NCBI GenBank assembly: GCA_011800805.1
Contig: MPNW01000283.1
Span: forward strand, 35,880-99,879
Length of the DNA stretch: 64,000 bases
Source of the DNA: Hirudo medicinalis
Lineage: Eukaryota; Annelida; Clitellata; Hirudinida; Hirudinidae
Reading direction: 5' to 3'
Shown here: positions 12,601 through 24,931 of the stretch, piece after piece
Layout of the letters: each line of letters starts with the position of its first letter
Numbering within the stretch: position 1 is the first letter of the stretch
The notes under the pieces: model-generated
What the model was told of the DNA's origin: nothing
The model's input: only the letters and a program-made list of their open reading frames with translations
Database searches by the model: none
Made by a program: the position numbers and the translations under genes

Positions 12601-15600
12601 TCTGTAATTCTACTTGTCCATCCCATATATCTGCATCAAAGGAAGAAAAAGTGGATGGCCACCTTCAGAAGCTGTGTTACTACTCCGATGAGTTGTTTCA
12701 AATGTCAGTTGCAAAAACAAATTTTAGCGACTTCTGGTTATTGACACAAACTGTTATCTATTTACATGTTAATGTTATAAAACATTTAATTATTAACACA
12801 ACATTACTGCAATAATAAGATGACTACAATCTCAATAAATTTAATAACATCAATTGTTGCTAATTCATTTCATACTTTGGCTTTTAATGCTCAGACTAAA
12901 ATGAGATATTCACTCAACATCTTTGCATCACAAAATAATTTGTATCATGATATTGTCTTCAAGTTCAGATGATAAATCATAACCATTTCTTCTTAAATTT
13001 GAAGAAAACAAAAAGCAATGATTGGATTGTTGGTCTTGGGATGCATTGGACTCATCTGTGCAGCTGTTGTCCTGTTTGCAGTCCGAAAGAGACAGAAAGC
13101 AAAAGCAGAAGAAAATGAAGCCAAAATGCAGGCACAAATTGAGGGAATCAATGCATATGAGGTGAGGTTGGATAAAATTCAGTGAGCGAGTGAGCGAGTG
13201 ATGAAGGAGTGAATGGGACTTATGTGGTGGCGTGGATGAGACTTTTATGTCTTTACTTATTTATCATGCACCTTCAACCATTTTACAAGATGAATAAATT
13301 TTGTGAATTAACGATTTGTTTTCCAGCTTCTCACTCCATCCAAAGTTCGACCAGAATCCTTAACAAGTCTGAGGTTGATCAAAGAGGCAGAACTTCACAA
13401 AAATGAAGAAATTGGATCGGGCAACTTTGGGGTCGTTTACAGGGTCATTTTACGATTACTTTACTACTTAAAAATAGATGATAATTTTTAAACAAGTTTT
13501 AATAAAAGAAAACATGAGAAAGCATTCATGGCTAAAACATGGCTGCTTATTCAGAACATTGAAATCAAATTCAAAATAAGATTTTGCTAGTCTTTCATTT
13601 AAGTTTCCAATCTTTTATAATTAATGCTGACATTCCAGGGAATCTGGCATCCTGAAAATGAAAAGATTAGAGTTCCAGTTGCCATTAAAGTTCTAACAAC
13701 AGGTGAGACAAATGAGTGTTGCTGCTGTTTCTATTGTTGTCAAAGGAATGCTTGTCAGTTGTTCCGTAACAAGGGTTCTGACTTTGAAATATGGTCAAGG
13801 AGCAGATAATATTCTTCTCTATAGATGATAATTATATCAAATATTCATCTTGTGTTCATGTTCTCTGGTGCTGCAGATAATTTACTGAGTTTGCCTTGTG
13901 TTGCCAAAAGTATTTTTTGGCCTACACGACCGTGTTTATCATTCTGAATGGTGATTGTTGAAAGAATATGTTCGCAATGTCTGTGTTAAGATATTTATCT
14001 CATTTATAAATAATTCACACTAATTCTGAATATTCAGGATCAGCAAGTGCCCAGCACAAGGAACTCCTTGAGGAGGCAAGGGTAATGGCTTCAGTCAGTC
14101 ATCCATGCTGCATCAGAATATTAGCAGTTTGTCTGAGCAGGCAGATGATGCTCATCACTCCCCTGGTGCCTCACGGATCCATGTTGGATTACTTGCAGAA
14201 GAACCAAAACAAACTGGGAAGCCACACCATGCTCAAATGGGCTTCACAAATTTCTAGGGTGGTCGAATAGTTTTGATTATTAGAAGTTGATGGAAAGTAA
14301 TTTAAATCCATAACTATTTGTTTTAACATGTTCTCTTAACCATTTTGAAGGGCATGAATTATCTCGTGAACAAAGGAATCGTCCACAGGAACCTCGCAGC
14401 CCGGAATATTTTAAGTGAGAAATTTTATCATTTTTGGGCGTCGATGTATTGCTGTAACGTCTTGATGTGTACTGCCTCGAACATTAGCACTCTAAGTACA
14501 CAGTCACATTATTAGTAATGGAAATGCATCATTACCTTACAAGTTGAAATGGGATTACAATTACAAATTACAATGTTTCAGTTCAGAGTGTAAACCAAGT
14601 CAAAATAGCAGACGCCATGATTCCAAAGATTGCGAATCTCCTCGACAAAGATGACTCATCAGAAGTGGAAGAAGTGATTAGGATCTTTTAGACTTTTTGT
14701 TGGCATTTAAATGATTGTCTAATAAGAAAGAATTTATATGTTTTCGAAAGCATATCTTAGTTCATCGGCATCTTTGAAATCGTGTCGATTTAAAGAAATG
14801 TTTTTCAGATGCCTAAGTCACAAATCCCGATCAAGTGGCTTTCATTGGAGTCAATTCAGTACAACATTTTCACCCACAAAAGTGATGTTTGGAGTTATGG
14901 TGGGCAGCTTTGTAATTAACTTGAATTTTTTAGTTGCAAACAAATTTAGTTTGCTGATCAGATTAGAACTTAAATTAATAATTAAGGAATATCTGTTGCA
15001 ATAAATGAGTAAACTTATGACTTCAATGAAATATAATTTTTCAAAATATTGGACTTGGTTGAGAGTTTTGTTAAACTGTTGATCAGGCATTACATTGTGG
15101 GAGTTGTTCACCTATGGAGAGAAGCCTTACAAAGATGTCAGTGCATTCGATATAGCCGAACATCTGGAAATGGGAGAAAGACTCCCCCAGCCCTCCATCT
15201 GCACCATAGATGTTTACATGGTCATGATTAAGTGTCGGTGCTTGTGCTTATTTCTTTAATTCTATGGCAGGCAACATTCGTTCATTAAATTAACTTTTTA
15301 TTCACCTCACGTGTGGGCCAATGTCACTGATTAACAGATTACGTTACAATATCTTGATACTGGCCAGCCAAAGTTAAACTTAACAATGCAGCATTGCAAT
15401 TGTGGTAAACATTATCACCCACAGGCTGGATGGCTGATGCAAGCAGCAGGCCATCCTTCCAAGAGCTCGAGGAGGAATTTTGTGGCATGTCCAGAGATCC
15501 TGGACGGTTCCTCGTCATCCGTGTGAGTGTGAACTCCTTGTGATTTTATCATCATCGTCATCATCTTTATCGTCATCATCGTCATCATTAGGAAGACTGA

Positions 15601-17028
15601 TTCGGACAAACCGCTAAACTGAAACAAATAGCCTAATAAAAAAAACTTAATATTGATGCCTAACAATTTTAGTTTAATCACCTGTTTTTATTAAATTAAT
15701 CTGTAAATAGGATGTTTCATAAGCACTATAATTATTGAACCTCTTGAATATTAAACCAAACCAGGGAGATAAACTGATGAGGATTCCAAGTGACTTCATC
15801 GAGGACAACAGGTCTGAGTTGATTCGGCAGATGAATCTCAGTGACTCGGATGACATTGTTTGTGGCGAGGACTACCTCAGTCCTCCATCTTTCACATTCC
15901 CATACAGGACCTTCTCTGAAAAGTATAACAAACTGACCAGTGTAAGTTGATGAATGATATTAAGGACTTATTATTTCAAAATTAAAAGTTCTAACATTTG
16001 AAATGTCCCTGAGTTAAAGGCAGGTTAAAACATGTGAAATTAATCATTTATTTTGGGACCAATTTTTTACTTGATTGTGGTTTAATATGTTTGATTAATT
16101 TTAATTTAAATAAATTAATTACCAGCTAAGTTACTTAATAAATAAGTCATTAACGTATTTATTCAATCAATGTTTCAGGTCCAGGAGGAAGAGGAAACGA
16201 GTTTCCAAACCATTCCTGAGTATACCAACTTCCCCAACAAATCTTCAAGACCCAGTTTTAAACATCAGTCTTCGTCCATTTCGTCCGGATCTGGATCGAT
16301 TGACGGCACATTCACCCACTTGGAAGCTGCCTCTGTAGCCTTAGAGGGAAGCCGGAAGAGAAAATCGAGTGCCAGATATCTCGGATCGCCAAGTTCCGAG
16401 AGCTCTTCGGGTGATCTCATGAGCTTTCCACAGACTCCTAGACCTCCCTCCCTTGATGAGAAGGAAGTTATGAAATTAGATCATGCATATGCAAATAAGA
16501 TCAAAGGTGAGGATTACTGTGAGCCAAAAAACAAGCAAGGAGATTATTTGGAACCTCAAACTAAAACAGATGGCAGAAGTTTGTTTGTGACTGATTAATT
16601 TTTCATTTTAGGTTTTTGTAACGAATAATTAATTACAGTAATTCAGTTTAGATATTGCTGAAGTTGATAAGAATGTCATCATTATTATAATAATTTATCA
16701 ATATAATAACAATATTATTTTTATTATTAATATTGATTGAATGGCTTAAATCATGCAACATTGTGCTGCTTAGCCCATTCCAAGATGATTAATAATTACT
16801 GTTAATTAATAAATAATTACTCAAATTAATGTTTAAAAATAATTGTAACCTGCTTACATAGATGTGAAAAATACTGGAATTTTCCTTGAAAATCCTGAGT
16901 ATATGAGCCAGTTACCTAATAACAACTTTTTGCCTTCGATGGTCAGTTTAATAACTTGTGGAATGCATCTGGAATGCACTCAATAACATTAACTAAGTCT
17001 TATTTATTCTTTGCAGTATCAACAATGA
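3636..17028 (+). CDS. ErbB/EGFR-like receptor with degenerate (pseudo)kinase domain
   Basis: Exons: 3636-3741, 3819-3979, 4110-4257, 6748-6870, 7092-7148, 7367-7479, 8687-8828, 9036-9101, 9573-9675, 9948-10006, 10103-10187, 10284-10502, 10567-10613, 10694-10789, 11167-11273, 11511-11813, 11879-12084, 12439-12508, 12597-12703, 13005-13161, 13327-13443, 13639-13702, 14038-14258, 14351-14414, 14582-14673, 14809-14899, 15087-15233, 15425-15522, 15765-15941, 16179-16578 (donor alternative at 16506), 16862-16941, 17017-17028. All phases agree and give about 1345 residues. Order: signal peptide (hydrophobic core [14 protein letters not shown]), L domain 1, furin-like CR1, L domain 2, CR2, one TM (about 779-799, [20 protein letters not shown]) followed by RKRQK, kinase domain (about 830-1115), tail. 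Glycine loop GSGNFGVV and the VAIK lysine (about 881) are present. The catalytic loop reads HRNLAARN (Asn at about 973, codon 14390-14392) and DFG is DAM (14611-14619). HER3/ErbB3 also has HRN, so phosphotransfer is probably weak or absent and signalling would need a partner kinase. The tail has YxN (Grb2-type) and NPEY (PTB-type) motifs. The first donor (3742, GTCGTT) is weak. Confidence 0.9.
4550..5880 (-). mobile_element. Decayed LINE reverse transcriptase fragment in intron 3 of the ErbB-like gene
   Basis: On the minus strand, overlapping frames encode a non-LTR (CR1/Jockey-like) reverse transcriptase. Visible motifs are YRPISN with [40 protein letters not shown] and the catalytic FADD block ([10 protein letters not shown]), then [36 protein letters not shown] and VVGPQIWN. 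The frame changes at least twice (main frame 5254-5862, then 5091-5387, then 4679-4990) and stops interrupt it, so it is dead. No endonuclease domain is seen, so it is 5'-truncated. It lies antisense to the host gene. Confidence 0.85.
7552..8633. mobile_element. 1.08-kb inverted-repeat DNA element (MITE/foldback-like) with 8-bp target duplication
   Basis: Both ends carry related inverted repeats of about 110 bp. The left end (7557 on) reads GTTGGCCAAGTGACGGGCAA and the reverse complement of the right end reads GTTGGAGAAGTGACAGGCAA; similarity continues through AAGCCAACTC and the GTTGGCCAC blocks. Identical ATCACATT octamers flank it at 7544-7551 and 8634-8641. An 8-bp duplication is typical of hAT-superfamily elements. 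No transposase is visible, so it is non-autonomous. It sits in an intron between two CR1 exons; its right end lies about 50 bases before the next acceptor. Confidence 0.7.
11396..11490. repeat. Degenerate minisatellite built on TACATTGTAATGGATT
   Basis: About five to six imperfect 16-18 bp copies of a TACATTGTAATNGATT-like unit fill the intron just before the exon starting at 11511. The acceptor of that exon lies directly after it. Confidence 0.65.
16179..16598 (+). other. Receptor tail exon with alternative donors or read-through stop
   Basis: This exon of the ErbB-like gene offers three ends. A strong donor GTGAGG at 16507 and a weaker GTTTGT at 16579 both leave phase 1 and both fit the next exon at 16862. 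Unspliced, the frame runs to TAA at 16596-16598. Choosing 16507 removes two similar tyrosine motifs (EDYCEP and GDYLEP); the read-through form removes the C-terminal NPEYMS motif. Confidence 0.55.
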
Positions 17029-18027
17029 GGAGTCTAATATAAAGATTTTGCTCGGTCAGAAATATTTGATGCAAGAAATTTCAGGCCTTGAAAAAGTTTT
17101 ACTTGTCAGGCACATGTGAATGTTTTTGTTTTAATTTCACTTTGGATTTCCTTTAAAATATTTGCAAAACTTTCATGATCTCCACTTGTGACCAATTTGC
17201 AGTGACTCAACAGAGTTCCTCATTGTGTTGTCCATGATTAGACTAACATTTAGAATTTATTTAACAAGGGTTGAATACATGTTTCCATTTGTTAGTTAAT
17301 TAAGAAACCTTTTGCTAGGCTGGTGTAGCAGGGAAATGTGATGAAATTAATCATGGTGAAACTTGAATAGAATGCCATTTTCCATTCAAATGGAATATAT
17401 TTTTAAAATGAAATTGTTTATGGATTACAGATTAAAATTTTTTTGCCAGATTTTTAAATTTGAAACATGTTGAAGGATTTTGTTTTGGTTGAACCTTTAT
17501 TGATAAAATAGTTTTTGAACTCGTTATTCTTCTAAGCTTTTCTTGGATTTGGATTGAATTGGTTGGTTACATCCAACCAATTTTTAGAGTAATTTTCAGA
17601 GGTAGTCAGGAATGGTGAATTTTGTGAACTCCAACTAATTGCAAAACCCGAGAGCAGAAGGAGCTGCTTCAGCTTTCAAATATCTGTTGTTATGCGAGAC
17701 TTTGTCAAAACCTTTGGCCAGCGGGAAATATTACATGCGTCTTAGCAAATGAAACAGTATATGACCAAATACGAATCGATACGTCAAATGTGAGGGTTAC
17801 GCTTTTTGGCAGATTCAAAAAATCATAAAATAACAACATTGTTAAGTTTTTTCCTTGCAGTTTTTTGCCAAGTTTGCGTGAGCTTAAATGAAGCATTGCG
17901 ACTGGACAGACACTGACGCGATGGATCACGCAACACCCAATGTTTGGTGTTAAATGTTTTTAAAAATACATTGACAAATTTGTTTTAAATAATAGTTTCA
18001 ACTAATAGTAGAATAATAGAATATAAT
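17029..18027. other. 3' flank of the ErbB-like gene
   Basis: About 1 kb of AT-rich DNA, probably including the 3' untranslated region of the receptor. I see no coding signal or clear polyadenylation hexamer. Confidence 0.4.
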
Positions 18028-19745
18028 CAGAATTGAATGGTTCTAGATCAATGTTTAGTGACGTAACTTGTGGTGTTCCTCAATGTTCTATTCTTGGTCC
18101 ATTACTTTTTATCATTTATATTAACGATTTACATAATTCCTCATCAATGCTTATATTCTTGTTATTCGCGGATGATACAAATGTATTTGTCTCTGGCAAA
18201 AATCTTAACGAATTAATTATTAACATCAACGGGGAGTTGACAAATGTTGACATGGTTTCGAGCCAATAAGCTGTCCTTAAATATCGAAAAGAAATTTTAT
18301 GTTGTTGTGCTAAAAAAATAAGAATAAATCTTATAGTATTCAACCTAGCATTAACGGCTTGAACATTAAACATGTTACCTCCACTAAATTCCTTGGCATT
18401 ATTATCGATAATAAATTAAACTGGTCTTTGCATATCAATTATGTTGCCTCCAAAATTTCCAAAAACATTGGTGTCATGTCAAAGTTCAGTTCATTTGTTG
18501 ATAGAAAAATTCTTATAATGCTATACTATTCACTAATCTATCCTTATTTCACTTATTGTAATATAGCTTGGGCATCTAACTATCCCTCTAAACTTATCCC
18601 TTTACTCACTCTCCAAAAAAGAATCATCCGCATTATATTTCGTCTCCATCCACGTGCTCAGACAAAGGACTATTTTATTTCAAATGGATTTCTGAATATT
18701 TATCAGATCAATAAATTCCAAACTTGCCTCTTCATATTTACTTATGAACATAACTTGCTGCCTTCGTCCTTTAATAATATGTTTTCCAAATCTTCAGACA
18801 TCCACTCTTACAATCTTGGATCATCCAATCAATTCAGATCTGAATTTTCCCGTACAACCTTCAAAAAATTCTCCATATGTTGTCGAGGTCCACTCTTGTT
18901 CTCCATTCTACCATCATCCCTTACTTCTGTAAACAGTTTCTCACTATTTAAATCTCGTCTTAAAAAATACATTTTGTCCAGTTGTTGAGATTTACATTTC
19001 TTCGCCCCTTTATCTGTTGTATCATTTATTTTATCCAACCTTCCTTGGTTTGTGTCACATCACTGCCCCGGTTGATCTATATCTTTCATTGTCACATATT
19101 CGTTAGTTTTTCCATGTTTTCTTCATTTTTCATTGTTTTCATCAATTTTCTTATGTTCGTTAGCAATAAAAAGTTGCATTATCACTCTCAGTTTATCAAT
19201 TATGTAAAAACTATTTCATACGTGTCGCCGTAATTATGTCATTTTGTAACCGGTTATAATAACAACAACAGTTATAATAACAACAACGGTTATAATAACA
19301 ACAACAGTTATAATAACAACAACGGTTATAATAACAACAACAGTTATAATAACAACAACGGTTATAATAACAACAACGGTTATAATAACAACAACAGTTA
19401 TAATAACAACAACGGTTATAATAACAACAACAGTTATAATAACAACAACGGTTATAATAACAACAACGGTTATAATAACAGCAACGGTTATAATAACAAC
19501 AACAGTTATAATAACAACAACGGTTATAATAACAACAACGGTTATAATAACAACAACGGTTATAATAACAACAACGGTTATAATAACAACAACGGTTATA
19601 ATAACAACAACGGTTATCCCCTAGACGTGAATTATATTCCCTTGGGATACACCGTGAATTTGTAAATTTTTTTATATGTTTTTTTGGGGTTCTTCGTTCA
19701 GAGTTTTGAAATAAACGAATTCTAAACTTTAAAAAAAATAATAAT
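18028..19745 (+). mobile_element. 5'-truncated LINE with reverse transcriptase remnant and repeat-bearing 3' end
   Basis: The plus strand encodes the end of a non-LTR reverse transcriptase: GVPQCSILGPLLFIIYINDL (the usual GVPQG has become GVPQC), FADDTNVF, then in another frame (18359-18988) TKFLGIIIDNKLNW, the SKISKNIGVM region and the C-terminal thumb-like part ending near 18988. The change of frame between 18269 and 18359 makes it non-coding. The 3' part holds the 18-bp array at 19252-19617, then about 110 bp of unique DNA with an AATAAA and an A-rich tract at about 19732-19740 that could be the poly(A) end. It is unrelated in sequence to the LINE at 4.5-5.9 kb. Confidence 0.8.
19252..19617 (+). 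repeat. 18-bp minisatellite, about 20 copies
   Basis: The unit is (G/A)GTTATAATAACAACAA plus one base; copies differ mainly by GGTTAT versus AGTTAT, plus one GCAAC variant near 19482. The array lies in the 3' region of the LINE. One frame across it stays open and reads GYNNNN/SYNNNN, but it has no ATG before the array, so I do not call it a gene. Confidence 0.9.
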
Positions 19746-20312
19746 AGCTAACAGTTTTAAATAATTATGTATCACCGGTCAAATTAATATTAATGTAATG
19801 TGATGTGGCTCAAATACATTTTGGCATTAAAGTGTTTTTAATATCTGTTGCTGCATTTTGTTTGAGGTGAATAACTTCTTTCAGCTAATTATCCACATTA
19901 TCATTAACAATGGCACTGCGAAGTTAACGACAACACTAATACTGAAAGGATGAAAGGGTTATTTGATCGATGACGACGTCATCGTGGGGCAGCTTTTATT
20001 AGAATTAAAAAAATTAATTAAAAATCAATTAAGTTTAAGTTTAATCAATCGATTAAGTTTTTATGATGGGAAAGTTAATCAACAATTTATTTAAATCATA
20101 AGCAGAGATTATGTCCCTCAAGCAAGATGTTTATGCAACAAATTCACGTAAGCATCGTAGTGAATGGGTTCTTGCCTGATCGCTTGGATGGGCTTGAAGA
20201 AATCTTGCTCAGTTCTAGGAATTTAAACATACAAAGCGATTTAAATGATATATTATTAACAATATTTTCAAGAAACATCTCAATAAATAAAAGTTTTTTT
20301 ATAAAGAGTAAA
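19746..20312. other. Gene-free stretch downstream of the SMOC-like gene
   Basis: AT-rich DNA between the LINE and the stop codon of the SMOC-like gene. It should contain that gene's 3' untranslated region (minus strand). No other feature seen. Confidence 0.4.
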
Positions 20313-23300
20313 TTATGACAATGATGAATCAACCCTACCACTCAATCCAAAACAATCAATCCATTCTTTCAAGGAAATATTTTCATCTTGATCAGCATCA
20401 CAGAAATTGGTAAACTTCCGACCGCAATAATGCATCAACTTTTCACTCTTTGTAAGGGCTCGTTTTATTTCATTTCTAAAAGCTTTGATTTCTGTCTTAC
20501 TGAGAATCTGCAATAAATGCGGAAGTCTGTTCTGTAAATTTATTCACAAAATATCACAGAAAGCAAGTTTATTTCTGTTAACATGTTGCAAAAAGTAATT
20601 TTTGTCAAAAATTATTGCGACTATGTAAAATATTATCTTACTGAGTCGTTGTTGGAGTCCAACACTTTGAACTTCCAACGAACAGCCTGTTCTTCTAACG
20701 ACTGAGATGGATCTGGTTCGTCGGGACTTCTAAAGGCGTTTATTTATTTATTTTGTTAGCACGTGTTTATATCTGTTCATTGATAACTGATATTGGTGGA
20801 ATGCTGTAACCTAACTTGTGAAAGTTTCAATAATTTAAGTGAATTTTTAATCCCTGTAATGAATTGTATGAATTAATGAACGCGTTGAATGTAATGAAGG
20901 TAAATGAGGTGATCATTACTTCATGGAAGAATCGTCTGCCATTTGTTGTGTTGTTATATCAAGGAGTTCAACCAGAAGTTTTTTCTTTGAATTCAGCTGA
21001 CATCCTGTGAAAGTTTTAAATATTTCTGTAATTAATAGCTAATAAAACTGTGTTCCGTTGCAATGGTAAAATTAAGTCCAAAAGTTAATACTTAATTGTC
21101 TAAAATAATTGAAAGAAAACCTGGCATGGTTCTTGCTAATAATTCAATTTCCTCGCAATTTGGAGTAATGTTTTGCGTGGCCACACCAGGAATGGCAATG
21201 CCAGTTTTTGGATCAACACACCAGCAGTACCGAGTAGAAGTGTGACATTGCGCCCTCATGTAAAGGCCTGATACGGGATCGCAGTCTGGCACGTAGATGT
21301 GGCCTCTAGGATTGTCTTTGTCAAGTTGTGTGGCCTTTTGCCTCTCAGTGAAACAATCACCACTTTGAAGAAGATCTTGACTCGATTCTTCCTGGTGGTT
21401 GCTACGTCTGCGAGGCTGTTCTTTTGTGTGTTTGCCTTTGTCACCAGATTTTTGTTTTTTATTCTTGCCTCCTGTGGAATTTCAAATTAGTAATATTAAT
21501 TTGAACTTAGTACAAATATAGTAACAACTTTTGTTTAACATAATTTATTATCATTATATAATTAATCATTTATCGTCATCATTTATTGGCATATTTTCTC
21601 CAAAATTCATTTTAGTACTTACGTTTGTCCTTGTGCATTGATAACTTCTGATATTCTCCCGCTGAAATGCGTGACACGATGTAACAAAATAAATCCACAA
21701 GCAGCTACATATTAAACGCTACATATTACATATATAATTAAGTGACCAATCGCTTATTCGAATAATAAAACGTTATGTGCTTACTTCTTATCATGAGGTC
21801 CAATATCGATGGTTCTCCTGAATTATCTCTGGACCTTTGACTCGACTTCTTCTTCCGACTTGCATCACTTGGCCACGAATGCAAAGAAATGGGAAACCTA
21901 CCTTCAAACTTTGGCCTGTGTTCAATTTTTCTGCCTTTTTTCGAGATATTGGTTACTTCTGGAATGTAGACAGATTCCTTATTGTCAATTTCGAGAAATT
22001 AAATTATGACCTTTAAATCTGAATACATTATGATCTACAAAAGTCAATTGGATTTCTTTGTGGCAGATAAACTATCGAAAACAATTATGACTTATAATTC
22101 GTGTCTTGATCCAAAAATCCAATGTTAGAGACATTTACAAATTCAATTTTCAAAGCTCTAAGAAGACACTTCACATTATTAAGCAGAAGGACTGACTTTT
22201 ATTCGCTTAATCTCATTAAACTGCACATCCGCTGTGTCCTCAGACGACAAATTAAGGATTCGTGTTTTCACTCCTAAGAGCAGACGTGTTATTCAAATTG
22301 GCGCATTGTCGTTTGGAGGGTTCTGCTAAGAACTTGACTTAAACTACAATAATCTTAAACTCTGATGTCAACCGCTAATTAGTTGCACTAAAGTAGAAGT
22401 AGCAAAATGTGACTTATTGACATTTGAACTAAAAGTCGCTTAAATGAGAATTTTAACCTTCGTATTGCAGACATTCCATCCACTCTTCCAACGCGATATG
22501 TTCGTCTTCGTTTTTGTCACACACCACCGGAAAATCGTTGGCACATAAGGTGGGTTTGACGATCTTCTTGACGATGGCTTTCAGTGTTTGAATTTCATGA
22601 TTGGACAATGATGTGTCACGGTCTTTATCGAGTTCTTTGAACTTCCATTCTGCCACTAATCGCGGTGATGTGTTGTTGATTAGTTTGCTGGAGTTGCTCA
22701 GATGAGAGTTTACCTGTGGAGATCCTGAGAAGAAGATATCAGCCATCTGTTGATCCACGAAGGATATTTGAATGCAAATGTTAAGAACATGTACAGAAAA
22801 CTTGTGCTTTATGTAACGGAATTATACGAAATCTATTCGACATTCAAACTTGTTTTTATTCTTGAATTTGAAGAGATAATTCACTGATTCACAGACCTTG
22901 ATCTCTCAGAAGTTCTTCTCTAAAGAGGTTGATGAGGTTGAAATTGAAATCATTCTTTTTCTTTTCTTGGCAACCTTTCAACTTCAATCCTTCAATCACG
23001 TTTAGTTATGATGCTAACGCCTTGGGATTATCACAGAAGCATCAAAGAAAGCCAATGAGAAGGAATGAAATTGAGAAGGAATTCAGAGACGTCAAAAATA
23101 ATATGAAAAATTATAAAAAAAATTATAAAAAATTACAAAAAATAAAAAACGTCGTGACGATCGGAAAATCACAAGCTCTCCGCGGAGAACCCCACCTCAA
23201 AAAGGATGGCCCTAACAGCGCAATATTTAAAAAGATTTTGGTGAGGCCGTCTCAAAGCCTTCTTTAAGGATGAACTCCTCGTAAAAATAAAGACAAATAA

Positions 23301-24869
23301 AATCAAGATCCAAGCATTTAAACTAAGATGATAAGCAACATGAAGATGGACGGCCACTTGAAAAAATGTTTATTACAAGAAATCTCATCTTAAAGGTATT
23401 TAAAATCTGAATAACTAAATGCGGACTTGAAGATGATGGGTAGAACTAATTGTCGGGTCTGCCCAAGCTAAGATAACAAAAAGGATGCTGCACATGAAGT
23501 GAACCAAAGATGGTTCTCAAAGTTAAACGAAATAATAGTAATGGCTTGAGATCGCTGATGAAGTTGTGATGTAGAATGAGAACAGTCGAGACAATGTGAG
23601 ACGAGTGCTCTCCATCACGATTGAAGGTCTTCTTCAGGTCTTCGTCGAGATTACATGGAGACTGAGTTGCGAGTTTCCGTGTTAAGCCCAATAATCAAAT
23701 TTGAGCTTAGAGTATTCGGAGACTTATTCACAATTCATAAACAGGTCCTGTATTTTCGTTCTTAATACTTACTTAAGTACAGCCTAATGGAAGAAATAAA
23801 GGGTAAATTGATCCTCGCACGGAAAAGTTGGAAGGATTATTTTACAGAGGAGTTTCGCTCAGAGACAACATAAACTCGAATCCCCAAAAGGCGAAAATCG
23901 TTGTTTATTGAGACAAGAAGGAGTGAATGAGGAAGAGAGTTTCATTCCAAAGGAGAGGAAAGATTGATGTGAGTGAGAAGAAATGAAGTAACAGCGGTGT
24001 TGATGGATACAAACACTTGAAGAGAAGATGTGGTAATGGAATGCATGTATCGACATTTATTTTGCATGTTTAGATGAGTGAGTTTTGATGGCTTATCTTA
24101 CTATTTTAAATGTAACAGTTTTTGGGGAGATTAACAATGTTTATGTAAGAATGTAATTTAAAGTAAATGATATTGAATATGTCATATTTCAAAATATCAT
24201 TTTCATTCAAATAAATTTAACCTCTTCGCTTTTTTACGTTGATCGCATTTTGACTGTTTTTTGAACCTGTCAAATGTTTGACAACATCCCTTATTTCTGT
24301 TCAATACGTAATAATGTAATACTAATATTTCTCATAATAATTTAGTGCTCATGCATTGTAATTTAAACATGGCGAAGTTAATTATTTAAAATACATTTAT
24401 CTAGCACTATGTTAATTGTGTTTAATTAACTTAATTAATAACTTGAAGACAAACCTTCACATCTGGTTTTGTTTCTTCCAAAAGCAGATGTTCTGGGCAA
24501 GGGCTTTCCTTCTTCATTGACACACCAACAGTAACCCATCATGTCGTGGCACTGAATCTCTTGAAAGCCTCCGTCTGTTCGACAGGATGGGACGTGGAGA
24601 TAAGTCAAGTCACCCTTCATGGATTTTTCCACAGCCCTTCGTCTTTCTTTTTGGCAGCGAGTTTCTTTAGCTTAGAATTAAATTGTCGTTTATGTACTCT
24701 TGCACTCCTTTTTTTAGTGACAAAATACGATTACTATAAAATTATTGTTATTATTATTGTTACTGTTAATATTCCTATTATTATTTATTTAAGTGAAGCA
24801 GAGCATTATGTTTTAAGAAAGTTACTATAATTAGTAATGATCATCAGTTTTCTGAGTATAGTAATAATA

Positions 24870-24931
<62 letters not shown>

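Noticed and set aside
15415..15681. Minus-strand frame rich in Met, Thr and Lys
   Set aside because: Overlaps a real kinase exon (15425-15522) on the opposite strand and an intronic ATC/GTC repeat.
19237..19668. Long GYNNNN/SYNNNN repeat frame across the minisatellite
   Set aside because: No start codon before the array and clear placement in a LINE 3' region; open because the unit length is a multiple of three.
22929..23267. Plus-strand lysine-rich open frame of 112 codons
   Set aside because: Low-complexity AAAAATTA sequence, no recognised domain, no splice context; lies in an intron of the SMOC-like gene on the other strand.
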